In this document: positions 33,982 through 34,160 of the stretch, one piece after another | How the letters are laid out: every line of letters starts with the position of its first letter | Position numbering within the stretch: the first letter of the stretch is position 1 | Origin: Candidatus Cryptobacteroides intestinipullorum | GTDB lineage: Bacteria > Bacteroidota > Bacteroidia > Bacteroidales > UBA932 | Assembly (NCBI GenBank): GCA_018711225.1 | Contig: DVIP01000045.1 | Coordinates: forward strand, 1 to 34,160 | Direction: 5' to 3' | DNA length: 34,160 nucleotides | Made by a program: the position numbers and the translations under genes | The notes under the pieces: generated by a model | Told to the model about the DNA's origin: nothing | The model's input: the letters and a program-made list of their open reading frames with translations, nothing else | Database searches by the model: none

Positions 33982-33989
33982 CAAAAATA
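33982..33989 (-). promoter_or_regulatory. Candidate ATPase -7 box
   Basis: Reads TATTTTTG on the minus strand, an exact TAnnTTTG match, 27 bases before the ATPase ATG. Its upstream side runs into the 3' flank of the insertion-sequence gene. Confidence 0.5.
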
Positions 33990-34045
33990 GTTCGAGTATG
34001 CAGATATATTGTTAAGTTTGCAGAATAAAAAATCTGATTATCCGT

Positions 34046-34160
34046 TTATGCACCTGTTATATTCGCAATTACTAGTCTGTCAAAGAGTTTGTCTCCAAAA
34101 TACCGTCTGTTTAATTTGTAAATAAACTCGTTGAGATACAACTGTAAGTATTTCCTTTTG
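34046..34160 (-). mobile_element. IS1595/ISXO2-type transposase, C-terminal end (runs off the window)
   Basis: The minus strand is open from the right edge to a TAA at 34046-34048, giving 37 residues. They include KYLQLYLNEFIYKLNRRYFG followed by DKLFDRLVIANI. This matches, by recognition, the conserved C-terminal end of ISXO2-like (DDE) transposases of the IS1595 family, whose hallmark here is the YLNEFxYxxNRR stretch. The rest of the element is outside the window. The terminal inverted repeat should fall between about 33990 and 34045, but I could not identify it with one end only. Confidence 0.7.

Overview
The window reads as a chromosomal segment of a Bacteroidota, most likely Bacteroidales. 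The evidence is the thrS-infC-rpmI-rplT block, an rpmB-rpmG-DUF4295 trio, a fused nuoCD in a complex I operon without nuoEFG, a FimA/Mfa-type fimbrial operon, lipoproteins with short signal peptides, and repeated matches to the phylum's TAnnTTTG -7 promoter box. Base composition looks close to 50% GC by eye. I cannot assign a genus.

Layout. Positions 2-4557 (+) hold the 3' part of thrS, infC, rpmI, rplT, lepB, rpmB, rpmG and a DUF4295 ribosomal protein, closed by a strong terminator at 4586-4616. Positions 4774-12193 (+) hold a tightly packed run: ftsY, pheT, a DUF4296 lipoprotein, an amidohydrolase, a radical SAM protein, dtd and deoC. The 520-base convergent gap at 12194-12714 is not empty. 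It has a deoC terminator, a promoter and a roughly 200-nt RNA that folds into one long interrupted hairpin, best read as 6S RNA. Positions 12715-22639 (-) are the nuoA-B-CD-H-I-J-K-L-M-N operon, the 11-subunit complex I without the NADH-dehydrogenase module. Divergent from it, 22880-28828 (+) is a fimbrial operon: a lipoprotein with an HExxH zinc-protease motif, a DUF3575 outer-membrane protein, an OmpA-like/TPR lipoprotein, a fimbrillin and an Mfa2/FimB-type anchor. Then come tRNA-Leu(CAG) with its own promoter and terminator, glyA (-), a SpoU-family RNA methyltransferase (+), a palindromic repeat region, a Ca2+-type P-type ATPase (-), and at the right edge the last 37 codons of an IS1595/ISXO2-type transposase (-).

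How it fits together. The left part is translation and protein export: tRNA charging, initiation, ribosomal proteins, SRP receptor, signal peptidase and D-aminoacyl-tRNA proofreading. The centre is respiratory proton pumping. The right part is the variable, surface-facing part of the window. Most genes are core housekeeping. The points most worth checking are the apparent AUC start codon of infC behind a strong Shine-Dalgarno in a phylum that seldom uses one, the 6S-like RNA, the protease-like lipoprotein leading the fimbrial operon, and a palindrome that occurs at two distant intergenic sites.
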